This document shows positions 36,406 through 46,349 of a DNA stretch of 64,000 nucleotides, piece by piece. Under the pieces are notes generated by a model. That model saw only the letters and a list, made by a program, of their open reading frames with translations, did not search any database and had not been told where the DNA came from. The stretch is from the NCBI GenBank assembly GCA_028689055.1, contig JAQTWZ010000005.1:1-64000 (forward strand). The letters are read 5' to 3'. Position 1 is the first letter of the stretch; each line of letters starts with the position of its first letter. The stretch comes from Sulfurimonas sp. (GTDB lineage Bacteria; Campylobacterota; Campylobacteria; Campylobacterales; Sulfurimonadaceae). The translations under genes were made by a program, and so were the position numbers.

Positions 36406-37689
36406 CTATTTAAATTTTACCATTAATGTGGTGCAAAATTCATCATCTTTGTAAAACTCTACTCGATAAACTTTCTTGAGTGTGTCAAGTGAAAAACTCT
36501 CACTCATATCACTTTGTTTTAAGCGTATTTCCTCTTCATTGGAAACCCCTTTGGAATAGTATCCAATAACATTCACACGTACGCCATCATTTTTTAATAT
36601 CTTAAAATCGTCATTTACAAAAAAAGATGAAGCTTTCTCTACGGAAGTAACATTTCCGTCTATCTCAATTTTATAAGTATCAGGACATGAATCTGATAGT
36701 TTAAAGTACTGAGGCTTAAGCTCAGTTAACTTTTTGTTTGCTATAAAGACTTCGATCTTTCCCTTAGAATATTCCACTGATCCCAAGGGACTGGAAAAGC
36801 TAAAGAGATTATCAATCGATTTTATCGGAATAAAGCTTAAAGAATTTTTGATATCCTTTAAATTTAGTGAAATATTATTATTTATACTAACAAAACCATA
36901 TTCCTCAATAATTGTATTTATCTCTTTCTCATTCATATCAAATTTTCTTGTAAATTTAATATCCATTATCTTCATAAATTCTTCTATTGCAAGGAGTTGG
37001 TAAAAAACTTTTTCAGATAAAGAAGAGAGATTTTTACTACTTTCAATTGCAAACGCAGGTTTGTTGTTAGTTACTGCAAAGTAGGTCAGTGAGAGTTGCA
37101 TTGCTTCATCATCAAACTTTGTGTTAGTATTCCTTACATCAAAACTATGGTGTGATTTTAGAAGTTTTTTATTGAGATTTTCTTTTACAAGAGAAGCAAT
37201 TTCATCAAGATTACCAAAAGGCTGATTTTCTTTGAGTTTACATTGATCAATAACGCAGGTTTGTCCCCATGCATTTGGATTGAAGATATTACCTTGTTTT
37301 TCTTTTCTATAAAAACCGTGTCCATCATGTAGATTGAGTATAAGTGATACTTTTTCTTCTAAAATAATTTTTTTTATCTCTTCTATGGTTTGTTTGTCAG
37401 AATCATTCTCTTTTATAGCAGAAAACTTTCTATTCATATCACCATAAATACCTCTAGAATTTTGTTGAATACTTTTTTGATTGAGGTTTGGAACAATCCA
37501 TAGATTTTTTGACTCTATTTCATAGTGCGTTGCAAGAATAGAAGCTGCAAAATAGCCACCTGGTTCATCACCATGTATCCCACCTATAACAAGTAGAGTA
37601 GTATTGAAATCTGCATTTTCTTTTTTAATAAGTTGAATTTCTCCATGCAGGGTAGAGAAATATAATAAAATAAATAAAAAAAACTTCAT
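36406..37689 (-). CDS. csd4: Csd4/Pgp1-like DL-carboxypeptidase (M14)
   Basis: 427 residues. Signal peptide (1-16), then an M14 metallopeptidase domain: zinc ligands His39 and Glu42 (GGIHGDEPGG) and His121 (LNLHDGHG), catalytic Glu in PAFAIESS. The C-terminal part (about 245-427) is a family-specific beta-rich extension. It trims muropeptide tripeptides to dipeptides and is needed for helical shape in H. pylori and C. jejuni. H. pylori Csd4 has Gln at the first ligand; this one keeps His. Confidence 0.9.
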   Translation of the reverse strand: MKFFLFILLYFSTLHGEIQLIKKENADFNTTLLVIGGIHGDEPGGYFAASILATHYEIESKNLWIVPNLNQKSIQQNSRGIYGDMNRKFSAIKENDSDKQTIEEIKKIILEEKVSLILNLHDGHGFYRKEKQGNIFNPNAWGQTCVIDQCKLKENQPFGNLDEIASLVKENLNKKLLKSHHSFDVRNTNTKFDDEAMQLSLTYFAVTNNKPAFAIESSKNLSSLSEKVFYQLLAIEEFMKIMDIKFTRKFDMNEKEINTIIEEYGFVSINNNISLNLKDIKNSLSFIPIKSIDNLFSFSSPLGSVEYSKGKIEVFIANKKLTELKPQYFKLSDSCPDTYKIEIDGNVTSVEKASSFFVNDDFKILKNDGVRVNVIGYYSKGVSNEEEIRLKQSDMSESFSLDTLKKVYRVEFYKDDEFCTTLMVKFK

Positions 37690-38685
37690 CTAGCGTTCTG
37701 TAAAAATTTTCATTTTTTTGTCTTCTAATTTTATCATAAGAGTTTTATCGCCAGTAAATCTAAAAGTGTCTGATCTATACATTTCTTTGAATGTTATTTT
37801 GAAAACATTTGTCAAATTTGGGTAAGGAACAATACTTATATTTTGAAAAATAATCGTTTTTTTCTCATTTTTTTGGAAAACTCTTGTTTTAAATCTTTTA
37901 AATTCTGGATATTTCATGCCATCATCTCTAACAAAATCAGGGGTATAAAAATCAAGATAAGTATCTGTGTCACTATAAAGCCAAGCATATCTCCATTTGA
38001 ATAATTCAGATAAAAGTAAAGAGAGAGTCTCTTTAGATGAGATTTTTGGTGTTGTCTGTTCATCAATAATTAAAAGTGTTTCTAGATAGTTGATTTTTCC
38101 CTCCAAACATTCTATATTTTCATTCTCTATAGCAATACAACCTTTAGTGTATGTATCTCTTGTTTGTTCTGTTGGCAAACCGTGAATCCATATGCCATGA
38201 CCGTTTTTTCCTTGAAATCTGTCATAGATATTTGGATATGAAGTCACAAAAGCAAGCGGACCGTAAAAAGAGTCAAGATTTTTGTCTTTTGAGAGTTTCT
38301 CTACAATACGATAGATGCCTATTGGAGTTTTCAAATCTCCTTCCTTTGCCTTGTCTCCATCGTTTTTTCCTGTATAAGCACTATGTTTTTTGACAAATTC
38401 ATAGTTGTTTTCTTTATTTTTTACATATAAAGAGAGTGTAGATTTGTTTTTATCGCAGTAAAGGATACTACTATACTCTTCAGTAAAGCCAAATTTCGTG
38501 TCCTTATCTTTGATATATTCACTCCAATAAGATTCTCTTGTGAGTTCTTCATCCATTATTTTGGCAATATTGTCTATACCGTTTATTCGATAATTATCTA
38601 AAGATTCATTTGCAAAAAGCAAAACATTAGTAAAAATAATCATAGTAATAGTTTTTAATAGTTTTTTAATATTATGCTTTGTCAT
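37690..38685 (-). CDS. csd6: Csd6/Pgp2-like LD-carboxypeptidase
   Basis: 331 residues. Signal anchor (about 8-26), an L,D-transpeptidase-fold domain with His168 (GIWIHGLP) and nucleophile Cys183 (TYTKGCIAIEN), and a C-terminal NTF2-like domain (about 220-331). In H. pylori and C. jejuni the enzyme cuts tetrapeptides to the tripeptides used by Csd4. It is immediately next to csd4 and overlaps era by 14 bp. Confidence 0.9.
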   Translation of the reverse strand: MTKHNIKKLLKTITMIIFTNVLLFANESLDNYRINGIDNIAKIMDEELTRESYWSEYIKDKDTKFGFTEEYSSILYCDKNKSTLSLYVKNKENNYEFVKKHSAYTGKNDGDKAKEGDLKTPIGIYRIVEKLSKDKNLDSFYGPLAFVTSYPNIYDRFQGKNGHGIWIHGLPTEQTRDTYTKGCIAIENENIECLEGKINYLETLLIIDEQTTPKISSKETLSLLLSELFKWRYAWLYSDTDTYLDFYTPDFVRDDGMKYPEFKRFKTRVFQKNEKKTIIFQNISIVPYPNLTNVFKITFKEMYRSDTFRFTGDKTLMIKLEDKKMKIFTER

Positions 38686-39586
38686 TTTGATATCCTATCT
38701 CTTTTAAATAATTTTTATCTTTGCTCCAGCCCTTTTTGACGCTTACTTGAAGGTCAAGATAGGCTTTTTGTCCACTTAAAAATTCTATTTTTTCTCTAGC
38801 ATATTTTCCTATGCGTTTGATAGATTCTCCGCCTTTACCGATTATGATACCTTTTTGCGACTCTTTTTCGATGATAATAGTCGCATAGATTTTATCTAGG
38901 CCTTTATTCTCTTCTATCTTGTCTATCAAAACATCCGATTCGTACGGGATTTCATCACTGACATTTTCAAAAACGGCCTCGCGTATAAAACCTGCATAGA
39001 TGTCACGTACAAGCTCGCTTGTCAAATCTTGAGGGTCAAAAAGATAAGGAGAATCAGGCAGATTTTTCGCGATAGTATCAAGTAAATCTTTATGTCCTAC
39101 TTTTTTTGGCACGGCAATAGGGATTAATGCTTCAAAATGGTCTGAAAATTGGTTGTAAGAACTGATACGTTTGAAGAGTTTTTCTTGTGTTACCTGATCG
39201 ATTTTACTGAGTACTATAATATGTTTCACACGATTATTATTGAGTTTTAAAAATTTTTCATAATGCTCTGTCGAATCCGTTATCGGTGCAAGATAAACAA
39301 TAAGGTCACAATCTCCCATGGCTTTGAGTGCTTCATCAAGCATAAACTGGTTGAGCACTTTTTCGCGCTCATGTATGCCGGGTGTGTCAACAAAAATAAT
39401 CTGATCTCCATTGTGCATGACGATTGCGTTGGAACGTTTTCTTGTCGCGTTTGCTTTTTGCGAAACCATGGCGATATTTTCACCCAAAAGAGAGTTCATT
39501 AGGGTACTTTTACCTGCGTTTGGACGACCTATAAGAGAGACGAAACCACTTCTTGTAGTTTTTGGAGTATTTATTTCTTGGCTCAT
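38672..39586 (-). CDS. era: GTPase Era
   Basis: 304 residues. G1 GRPNAGKS (20-27), G3 DTPG, G4 SKID, and a C-terminal KH domain with GKGGESIKRIGKYAREKIE. Binds 16S rRNA 3' end during 30S maturation. In a cluster rplI-hslV-hslU-era, then csd6-csd4. Confidence 0.96.
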   Translation of the reverse strand: MSQEINTPKTTRSGFVSLIGRPNAGKSTLMNSLLGENIAMVSQKANATRKRSNAIVMHNGDQIIFVDTPGIHEREKVLNQFMLDEALKAMGDCDLIVYLAPITDSTEHYEKFLKLNNNRVKHIIVLSKIDQVTQEKLFKRISSYNQFSDHFEALIPIAVPKKVGHKDLLDTIAKNLPDSPYLFDPQDLTSELVRDIYAGFIREAVFENVSDEIPYESDVLIDKIEENKGLDKIYATIIIEKESQKGIIIGKGGESIKRIGKYAREKIEFLSGQKAYLDLQVSVKKGWSKDKNYLKEIGYQNDKA

Positions 39587-39610
39587 GAGAGTGACCTTTA
39601 TTTGGTATTT

Positions 39611-40939
39611 TTACAATATATAACGAGAGAGATCTTCATTTTCTACGACTAAATCAAGTTTTTCATGTACTAATGCAGCTGTGACAATACAATCTTGCCC
39701 TTTGTAGCTATCGGCATCAAAACTTATATCTTCTAAAACTTTTTCCAAAACCGTATGAAGGCGTCTAGCACCAATGTCTTCGGTTATTTCATTGGCACGG
39801 TGAGAGAGTTTGGCTATGGCTCGAATAGCTTCATCATCAAAACGCAGTGTGACTCCTTCTGTCGATAAAAGTGCCTCGTACTGTTTGAGCAAAGAGTTCT
39901 GCGTTTGTGTAAGTATGGCATACAGTGTCTCTTCTGTTAGTGCTTCAAGTTCTACGCGAAGAGGAAATCTTCCTTGAAGCTCAGGAATAAGATCGCTGGG
40001 TTTGCTCACATGAAATGCACCTGCGGCGATAAAAAGGATGTGATCTGTATTGATAACACCATATTTTGTAGTAACGCTACTACCTTCAACTATAGGAAGC
40101 AAATCCCTTTGTACACCTTCTTTGCTTGGATCATTTCTACCCTGAGATTTTTCACTGAGAGCTATTTTGTCTATCTCATCCAAAAAGATGATACCGCCAT
40201 TTTCTGCGCGGCGGAGCGCTTCTGCGTTTATGTTTGTCATATCGAGAAGTTTGTTTGTCGCTTCAAGCTTGAGGATGGATTTTGCATCTCTTACAGTAAG
40301 CTCTTTTTTGTTATCTTCTTTGCTCATGGTTGCAAATATTTTGGAAAAACTCTCTTGGACTTTGGCCATTTCCGGAGGCATATTTGTGTCATTAAATTCG
40401 ATGTTTACTTTTTCAAGTTGCAGTTGGATGACAGTATCATCCATTTCGCCGGATTCTACTCTTTCTTCCATTGCGCGAAGAAGATGGGCATAGTCATCTT
40501 TTTTACTTTCACTTGCACCAAGAGGAAGAGGCGGAAGGAGATTTTCTACTATTTTATTGAGGACATAGTTGTCTATTTTCTCTTTGTTTTCTTCTTCTTT
40601 TTCGGCTTTTACGATACTGATTGCGTTTACGACAAGATCACGGATCATCGACTCTACATCCCGTCCGACAAATCCTACTTCGGTGTATTTGCTAGCTTCG
40701 ACTTTGATAAATGGTACTTTCATCATTTTTGCCAGTCTTCGGGAGATTTCTGTTTTGCCGACACCAGTTGAACCTATCATAAGTATGTTTTTTGGCATGA
40801 TTTCGTTTTGGAGTTCCAGCGAAAGCTGCATTCTTCTATATCGAGTTCTAAGGGCTAAAGCTATTGTTTTTTTTGCGTTTTTTTGAGAGATCACATATTG
40901 GTCTAAGTATGCAACTATCTCTTTTGGTGTTAAATTCAT
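39611..40939 (-). CDS. hslU: HslU unfoldase ATPase
   Basis: 442 residues. Walker A GSTGVGKTE near 56, I-domain about 110-210, Walker B GIIFLDEIDK, sensor 2 in the C-terminal domain and the final DLSRYIL tail that docks into HslV. Unfolds substrates for HslV. 11 nt downstream of hslV. Confidence 0.96.
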   Translation of the reverse strand: MNLTPKEIVAYLDQYVISQKNAKKTIALALRTRYRRMQLSLELQNEIMPKNILMIGSTGVGKTEISRRLAKMMKVPFIKVEASKYTEVGFVGRDVESMIRDLVVNAISIVKAEKEEENKEKIDNYVLNKIVENLLPPLPLGASESKKDDYAHLLRAMEERVESGEMDDTVIQLQLEKVNIEFNDTNMPPEMAKVQESFSKIFATMSKEDNKKELTVRDAKSILKLEATNKLLDMTNINAEALRRAENGGIIFLDEIDKIALSEKSQGRNDPSKEGVQRDLLPIVEGSSVTTKYGVINTDHILFIAAGAFHVSKPSDLIPELQGRFPLRVELEALTEETLYAILTQTQNSLLKQYEALLSTEGVTLRFDDEAIRAIAKLSHRANEITEDIGARRLHTVLEKVLEDISFDADSYKGQDCIVTAALVHEKLDLVVENEDLSRYIL

Positions 40940-40950
40940 GGCTTATTTTC

Positions 40951-41481
40951 CTAAAGAGTAAGGATTTTGATGTTGTGGTTTGTGTAGATGCACAGATCTG
41001 CTGCGATAGTAAGGCTCTCTCGTACAAGTTCCTCTTCATCGAGTGAAGCATGTTTTTTGAGTGCGCGCGCTGCTGCAATAGCATAATTGCCACCGCTTCC
41101 GATAGAAGCTATTGCACCATCTTCCGGCTCAACTACATCACCATTTCCTGTAAGAATAAAAATATGTTCGTTGTTAAGGACGATCATCATGGCTTCAAGT
41201 CTGCGAAGAACTTTATCTTTTCTCCAAGCTTTGGAAAATTCTATAACAGACTTGAGAAGATCACCTTTTTTATTTTCTAAAAATTGTTCAAACATTTCAA
41301 AGAGGTTAAATGCATCCGCCGTACTTCCGGCAAAACCCGCGAGAATCTTGCCGTTGTGAAGTGTCCGAATTTTTGTCGCATTGCCTTTGAGGATAGAGCT
41401 CCCAAATGTAACTTGTCCATCACCACCTATAACAGCTTTGTTTTTGCCTTTATAGGCAAGTATGGTTGTTGCATCAAACAT
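40951..41481 (-). CDS. hslV: HslV peptidase
   Basis: 176 residues. N-terminal threonine protease; the conserved core is TTILAYKG followed by GGDGQVTFG. The catalytic Thr is residue 5, after Met-Phe-Asp-Ala, not residue 2 as in E. coli, so more than initiator Met must be removed. I recall the same short extension in H. pylori HslV. Forms a dodecamer with HslU. Confidence 0.95.
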   Translation of the reverse strand: MFDATTILAYKGKNKAVIGGDGQVTFGSSILKGNATKIRTLHNGKILAGFAGSTADAFNLFEMFEQFLENKKGDLLKSVIEFSKAWRKDKVLRRLEAMMIVLNNEHIFILTGNGDVVEPEDGAIASIGSGGNYAIAAARALKKHASLDEEELVRESLTIAADLCIYTNHNIKILTL

Positions 41482-41483
41482 TC

Positions 41484-41930
41484 CTATTCGCCTTGGATAT
41501 CCACATGAAGTGTTGCATGAATGCCATGACCGAGTTTGAGGTCTAGCTCATGTTCACCAACTGTTTTGATAGCAACTTTATCTATGATGTGTTTTTTATC
41601 TATCTCAATTCCGTGTTGCTCAAGGAGTGCATGAGCTACTTCATCTTTTGTGATTGAACCAAAAAGATGGCCATTGTCACCTATAGGTTTCGTAATGATT
41701 ATCTCTGCTTTATCTAACTTCACTGCGAGAGCTTTCAGCGTTGTAATCTCATCCGCCAAATCTTTTGCTTTTTGTGCTTCATCAGCAGCATGTTGTGCTA
41801 ATATCTCCGTTGTTGCATGTTTTGCAAAGCCTTTTGCTATAAGAAAGTTTTTGCCATATCCGTCTTTTACTTCTTTAACTTCACCGACTTTTCCTAAACT
41901 TTTTACATCTTTTGTAAGTAGTACTTTCAA
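41484..41930 (-). CDS. rplI: 50S ribosomal protein L9
   Basis: 148 residues. N-terminal domain [18 protein letters not shown] and [13 protein letters not shown], a long linking helix (45-75) and a C-terminal domain. Bridges the L1 stalk base to neighbouring ribosomes. First gene of the rplI-hslVU-era run. Confidence 0.96.
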   Translation of the reverse strand: MKVLLTKDVKSLGKVGEVKEVKDGYGKNFLIAKGFAKHATTEILAQHAADEAQKAKDLADEITTLKALAVKLDKAEIIITKPIGDNGHLFGSITKDEVAHALLEQHGIEIDKKHIIDKVAIKTVGEHELDLKLGHGIHATLHVDIQGE

Positions 41931-41966
41931 TTTTATTCCTTTTTTTTCTTCTAAAAAAAGAGAGAA

Positions 41967-42704
41967 TTATCTCTCTTTTGGTCCGCCATAAGAAACGATA
42001 CCATGTGTGAGGTTTCCGACTTTTGTATAGCCCATATCACCCAAAATTCTTGCACAGTGTGCAGAACGGCTGCCTACATGACAATAAAGAATGATATTTT
42101 CATTTTTGTCAAGTTTTGCTTCATCTAAAGTTTGGAAGAAACTGCTCGTAGGAACAAGTGCATCTGCACCGCTAATATGACCCATCATCCACTCCATATG
42201 TTCACGGACATCGACGATTTTAAAGTCAACCATACCAAGATCACGTGCTTCGATAAGTGCAATAAGTTCATCTCCATCGATCTCTCTTTGGCTCACAAGA
42301 ACTTGACACTCTTCTTTTGTAAGTCCGCGTGAGTGCGTATGAACGACCTCTTCCATACCGAGTTCGATGCGTTTTGCAGCTGCAAACGCAGGCGTACAAA
42401 AGATCTGACAGTGACATACGCCTTCGTCAGGTATCTCATGTTCTAGTGCCGGTTTACATGGGCAGATTCTATCTTCAACACTTCTTGGTTTTTCATCTAC
42501 CACTTCAACCATAAAACAAGGACAAAAGCGTTTGTTATACATCATCTTGTTTCTAGCAAGACCCATCTGTACACCTTCGTTTATCTCTGTTTGAGGATTG
42601 TATTCCCAGTTAAACTGCTTGATAACTTTGTCTGTAAACTTAATCGTTTTTTGCATCTCTTCTTGAAATTCAGGAGAGTTCATATCGATTTTAATGATGC
42701 TCAT
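41967..42704 (-). CDS. Ferredoxin-thioredoxin reductase catalytic domain fused to rhodanese
   Basis: 245 residues. The N-terminal domain (about 10-115) carries the FTR catalytic-subunit motif CPC (61-63), CPC (81-83), CHC (97-99), which holds a [4Fe-4S] cluster beside a redox disulfide. The C-terminal domain (about 135-245) is a rhodanese with active Cys208 in YCHVGSRS. It could link ferredoxin reduction to thiol or sulfane-sulfur handling. Plant FTR needs a variable subunit, not seen here. Lies between argG and rplI. Confidence 0.88.
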   Translation of the reverse strand: MSIIKIDMNSPEFQEEMQKTIKFTDKVIKQFNWEYNPQTEINEGVQMGLARNKMMYNKRFCPCFMVEVVDEKPRSVEDRICPCKPALEHEIPDEGVCHCQIFCTPAFAAAKRIELGMEEVVHTHSRGLTKEECQVLVSQREIDGDELIALIEARDLGMVDFKIVDVREHMEWMMGHISGADALVPTSSFFQTLDEAKLDKNENIILYCHVGSRSAHCARILGDMGYTKVGNLTHGIVSYGGPKER

Positions 42705-42721
42705 TTTGTCTTCCTTTGTAT

Positions 42722-43966
42722 TTATTTTTTTAAGTGATTTCTTTTTTTACCGGCGATAATTCTTCTAAGCGCATTGAGTCTGATAAAACCTTCTGCATCT
42801 TTTTGATTATACACTTCATCTTCTTCAAATGTTGAATGCGCTTCAGAATAGAGAGACATATCTGATTCGCGACCTACAACTTCTACATTTCCTTTGTAAA
42901 GTTTGAGTTTTACAGTTCCTTGAACATATTTTTGCGTAATATCAATCGCTGCTTGCATCATCTCTCTCTCTGGCGTAAACCAGAAACCGTTATAGATAAG
43001 TTCCGCATATTTTGAAATCATTGAGTCTTTCATATGTGCTTCTTCACGGTCGAGACAAATTGATTCTATTGCACGGTGTGCTTTGAGCATGATAGTCCCG
43101 CCCGGTGTTTCATAACATCCACGCGCTTTCATACCTACAAAACGGTTTTCTACGATATCAACGCGCCCAATTCCGTGTTTGTTTCCATATTCGTTTAAAG
43201 TTCTCAAAAGAGTAGCAGGAGACATCTCTATACCATTGACTGAGATAGGATCGCCATTTTTGTATCCTATCGTAATGTACTCTTTTTCATCAGGAGCATT
43301 CTCAGGAGAGTTACTCCAAAGCCACATTGACTCTTCTGGCTCATTCATAGGGTTTTCTAAGTGTAATCCTTCATACGAAATATGAAGAAGATTGGCATCC
43401 ATAGAGTAAGGACTTACGGTAGGATTGCCGTTTGCATCTAAATGTTTTTGGTCTATTTTAATGCCATGTTCTCTTGCATATGCTAAAAGTTTTTCTCTTG
43501 AGTTTAAGTCCCACTCTCTCCAAGGTGCAATAACAGTGATATCGGGATTTAGACCTAAATAACCAAGTTCAAATCTTACCTGATCGTTCCCTTTTCCTGT
43601 AGCACCGTGACTTACTGCATCCGCACCCATCTTCTTTGCAATCTCAATCTGTTTTTTAGCGATGAGAGGTCTCGCAATAGAAGTTCCAAGGAGATACTCA
43701 CCTTCATAAATAGCGTTTGCTCTAAACATAGGAAAAACATACTCTTTTACAAACTCTTCTTGTACATCAAGAATAAAAATATTTTCAGGTTTGATACCGT
43801 TGTCAAGTGCTTTTTGACGTGCCGGTGCAACATCTTCGCCCTGTCCTAAATCTGCTGTAAAGGTAATAACTTCAGCTTTGTACTCATCTTGTAGCCACTT
43901 CAAAATAACACTTGTATCAAGTCCGCCTGAATATGCTAAAACTACTTTTTTGACTTCTTTTTTCAT
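42722..43966 (-). CDS. argG: Argininosuccinate synthase
   Basis: 414 residues. PP-loop AYSGGLDTS at the N-terminus, [11 protein letters not shown] and the aspartate/citrulline site [14 protein letters not shown]. Ligates citrulline and aspartate in arginine synthesis. Own promoter (TATAAT on the minus strand at 44007-44002). Confidence 0.97.
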   Translation of the reverse strand: MKKEVKKVVLAYSGGLDTSVILKWLQDEYKAEVITFTADLGQGEDVAPARQKALDNGIKPENIFILDVQEEFVKEYVFPMFRANAIYEGEYLLGTSIARPLIAKKQIEIAKKMGADAVSHGATGKGNDQVRFELGYLGLNPDITVIAPWREWDLNSREKLLAYAREHGIKIDQKHLDANGNPTVSPYSMDANLLHISYEGLHLENPMNEPEESMWLWSNSPENAPDEKEYITIGYKNGDPISVNGIEMSPATLLRTLNEYGNKHGIGRVDIVENRFVGMKARGCYETPGGTIMLKAHRAIESICLDREEAHMKDSMISKYAELIYNGFWFTPEREMMQAAIDITQKYVQGTVKLKLYKGNVEVVGRESDMSLYSEAHSTFEEDEVYNQKDAEGFIRLNALRRIIAGKKRNHLKK

Positions 43967-44001
43967 ATAAAAAACCCTTTGCTAGAGAAATAATTGACGC
44001 G

Positions 44002-44007
44002 ATTATA
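44002..44007 (-). promoter_or_regulatory. -10 box of argG
   Basis: Minus-strand TATAAT 35 bp upstream of the argG ATG, with no clear -35. No obvious ArgR box was recognised. Confidence 0.5.
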
Positions 44008-44108
44008 ACGAAAAAGAGGTGAGGGAATACTTATAAAGAATGAATTCTGTGAGTGTATGAAAAAATATTTAAGAGAGTGTAGCAAAACTAAGCAGAAAAA
44101 AAGTGGTT

Positions 44109-44140
44109 GATTCAAAGGAGTCTATTTACCCCTTGGAATC
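44109..44140 (-). terminator. flaG terminator overlapping its last codons
   Basis: GATTCCAAGG (minus strand, 44140-44131) pairs with CCTTTGAATC (44118-44109) with one mismatch, followed by an uninterrupted T-run a few bases on. The first arm encodes the last residues (DSKG) and the stop of flaG. Confidence 0.6.
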
Positions 44141-44515
44141 AAATAATATGCCTGTAACTTCTTGCATTTTAGGTAAAAAATCTGCAGCTTGTTCGGCTGG
44201 AAATCTTCGTATCATTTTGTTTGTTTGGGCTTCGATAACAGAGACATAAAAAATATCGTTTGTATCTACACCAAATTTGAGATTTGTGTTCATTGGAGCC
44301 ATTGCTTTGTTGAGGTCATCTACCAAATCTTGCACTTTTTCTTTTGAATCTATTTTATTCATATGAACAGTAGCATCTTCTTTTTGCATCTGTTTTACAA
44401 CATCAACTTTTTGGGTTTGTTGAACCTGTTGTTGTGCCTGTTGTGCTCGTCCTTGAGCCTCGCTTGAAGCTATCTGTGATTGTTGCTGTCTTGCAACATT
44501 TGCTATGCCATCCAT
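44126..44515 (-). CDS. flaG: FlaG family flagellar protein
   Basis: 129 residues. Gln/Ala-rich N-terminal third (10-45), then the FlaG domain (about 55-129) with LKFGVDTNDIFYVSVIEAQTN and MIRRFPAEQAADFLPKM. FlaG proteins limit flagellar filament length in Campylobacter and Pseudomonas. Monocistronic, divergent from the MFS gene. The organism is therefore probably flagellated. Confidence 0.9.
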   Translation of the reverse strand: MDGIANVARQQQSQIASSEAQGRAQQAQQQVQQTQKVDVVKQMQKEDATVHMNKIDSKEKVQDLVDDLNKAMAPMNTNLKFGVDTNDIFYVSVIEAQTNKMIRRFPAEQAADFLPKMQEVTGILFDSKG

Positions 44516-44630
44516 GACTTACTCCTATCTAAAGAATATTATTACACTTTAAATCGACATAAAAATAAATAACTTTAATACAAAATATGTAAAATTTACA
44601 AATAATTAACTTTATGCTACCCTTGCGTTT

Positions 44631-45836
44631 ATGAAAACATACAGAGAACTCCTTGCAAACGAACCTTTACTCAAAAGACTCTCCTCTATACAACTCATCG
44701 TTTATTTTGGTGCTTGGTTTTCCAATGTGGCTATTTATACACTTCTTTTGAGTATGAATGTCTCAGCCGAAGTTGTTGCGTTTACTGCGATGATTCATTT
44801 TGCTTCAGGGATTGTTCAAGCGCCTTTTTCTGGAAGTATTATCGATAAAGTAAAACCAAAAAAGTTGATGCTTTGGTTGATTTTTTTGGAGATGAGTACA
44901 ACTTTTTTCCTTGTTTTTATTACAGAGCTCTCAGATTTGTGGTTGCTTTATATTCTTATTTTTATCAAGATGGCGGCGGCAAGTTTTTATTTTACAAGTG
45001 AAATGTCACTGCTTCCAAAAATACTTAGTGCTGCAAATCTACAAAAAGCAAATGAACTGCACTCTATTATCTGGTCTCTTTCATATACGCTGGGCATGGC
45101 GGTGAGCGGTTTTGTCGTTTATCTACTTGGAGTGAAGATGGCGTTTATCCTTGACGGATTTATTCTTATGGCTGCGTTTTTTCTTTTTTATCGCATCGAT
45201 ATCCGAGTCGAACTTCAAGAAACGCAAGAAAATCTTTTAATAATGATGCAAGATACTTTTACCTATCTCAAAAAATATCCTCATGCGATGCACCTGATGT
45301 TTTTGCACGCTTTTGTTGGTTTGACTGCGTTTGATGCGCTTGTAGCTTTGATGGTGGATGCATACTACGCAAGTATCATAGCCACATCACTTGCGCTTGG
45401 TTTACTCCATGCCAGTCGGGCTATCGGTCTAGTTATCGGACCTGTTTTGATGCGAAATTGGGTAAACAACAAGCGACTTGTTTATATCTTTATCGCACAG
45501 GCTTTGGCTATCTGGCTTTGGGCGTATGTTATGCAAAATTTTTATCTCTCTATAGCTGCAAGTGTGGTAGTGGGGTTTTTTACGACAACACTCTGGTCTT
45601 ACACTTATACACTCTTACAAAAAAATATCGACAAAAAATATTACGGTCGTATAGTCGCTTATAATGATATGCTTTTTCTCTCTGTAGCTGCGTTTACATC
45701 CTATATGATAGGGTATCTTGCCACACTCACATATTCTTTGGGGTTTATTACTTTTCTTATCGGTTTGGGTTTTGCTTTGGGAGCAATCTATTATCGCTGG
45801 ATATATAAAACACAAAACATAGGTGATGTGCAATGA
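44631..45836 (+). CDS. MFS transporter
   Basis: 401 residues with about 12 membrane helices; the SIIDKVKPKKLML loop is the MFS motif A variant. Resembles EntS/MFS_3-type exporters. Substrate unknown. Two small genes follow with overlapping ends, so they are probably translated together. Confidence 0.85.
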   Translation: MKTYRELLANEPLLKRLSSIQLIVYFGAWFSNVAIYTLLLSMNVSAEVVAFTAMIHFASGIVQAPFSGSIIDKVKPKKLMLWLIFLEMSTTFFLVFITELSDLWLLYILIFIKMAAASFYFTSEMSLLPKILSAANLQKANELHSIIWSLSYTLGMAVSGFVVYLLGVKMAFILDGFILMAAFFLFYRIDIRVELQETQENLLIMMQDTFTYLKKYPHAMHLMFLHAFVGLTAFDALVALMVDAYYASIIATSLALGLLHASRAIGLVIGPVLMRNWVNNKRLVYIFIAQALAIWLWAYVMQNFYLSIAASVVVGFFTTTLWSYTYTLLQKNIDKKYYGRIVAYNDMLFLSVAAFTSYMIGYLATLTYSLGFITFLIGLGFALGAIYYRWIYKTQNIGDVQ

Positions 45837-46087
45837 TGACTTTTGCAGTTCTTGGCGGATTTCTTCTCAATATCGGTGCGTTTTTGACTTACAAAGGCAA
45901 AATTTATCAGGCGGTCATCGTCTATCTTTTTGCCGATATTTGCTGGATAGTTATGGCGTATGAAAGAAATGATTATATCGGTTCGTTTTTTATCATTACG
46001 GGAACTACATTTGGCTTTTTGGCTTATCTGAAGATGCAACGTGGAGAGATGAACAAAAGCCTCAATAAGGAAGAAAATGATTTATAA
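45833..46087 (+). CDS. Small three-helix membrane protein
   Basis: 84 residues, three hydrophobic helices (about 3-20, 26-44 and 50-67) and a charged tail. Its start overlaps the MFS stop by 4 bp. No family recognised; perhaps a partner of the transporter. Confidence 0.6.
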   Translation: MMTFAVLGGFLLNIGAFLTYKGKIYQAVIVYLFADICWIVMAYERNDYIGSFFIITGTTFGFLAYLKMQRGEMNKSLNKEENDL

Positions 46088-46349
46088 CTCAAGTATAGGT
46101 GCGATAGAACTCTCAAATCTTACAAGACTTTATCCTGCAGTCGTCGTAGATATGCATGGGGAAGTGGCGGAGATGAGTTTGGAATGGACGGAGCTTTACG
46201 GTGATAAAGTAAAACTTTTGAAATATATACTCGTTTTTGACTACACAAAACCCGGTGAAGATGTAAAAAACAAAAAAGTTTTGGAGTTTAAAACAAAAGA
46301 GGCACTCATCGCGACGATGCAAGAGGTAGCACAATTTTTTCAAGAGTGA
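46077..46349 (+). CDS. Conserved hypothetical protein
   Basis: 90 residues, cytoplasmic, starts MIYNSSIGAIELSNLTRLYP and overlaps its upstream neighbour by 11 bp. No family recognised. Last gene of the MFS unit. Confidence 0.6.
   Translation: MIYNSSIGAIELSNLTRLYPAVVVDMHGEVAEMSLEWTELYGDKVKLLKYILVFDYTKPGEDVKNKKVLEFKTKEALIATMQEVAQFFQE

Noticed and set aside
39974..40771. Long plus-strand frame (265 codons) opposite hslU
   Set aside because: Phe/Cys-rich shadow of the hslU coding strand; hslU has full family motifs.
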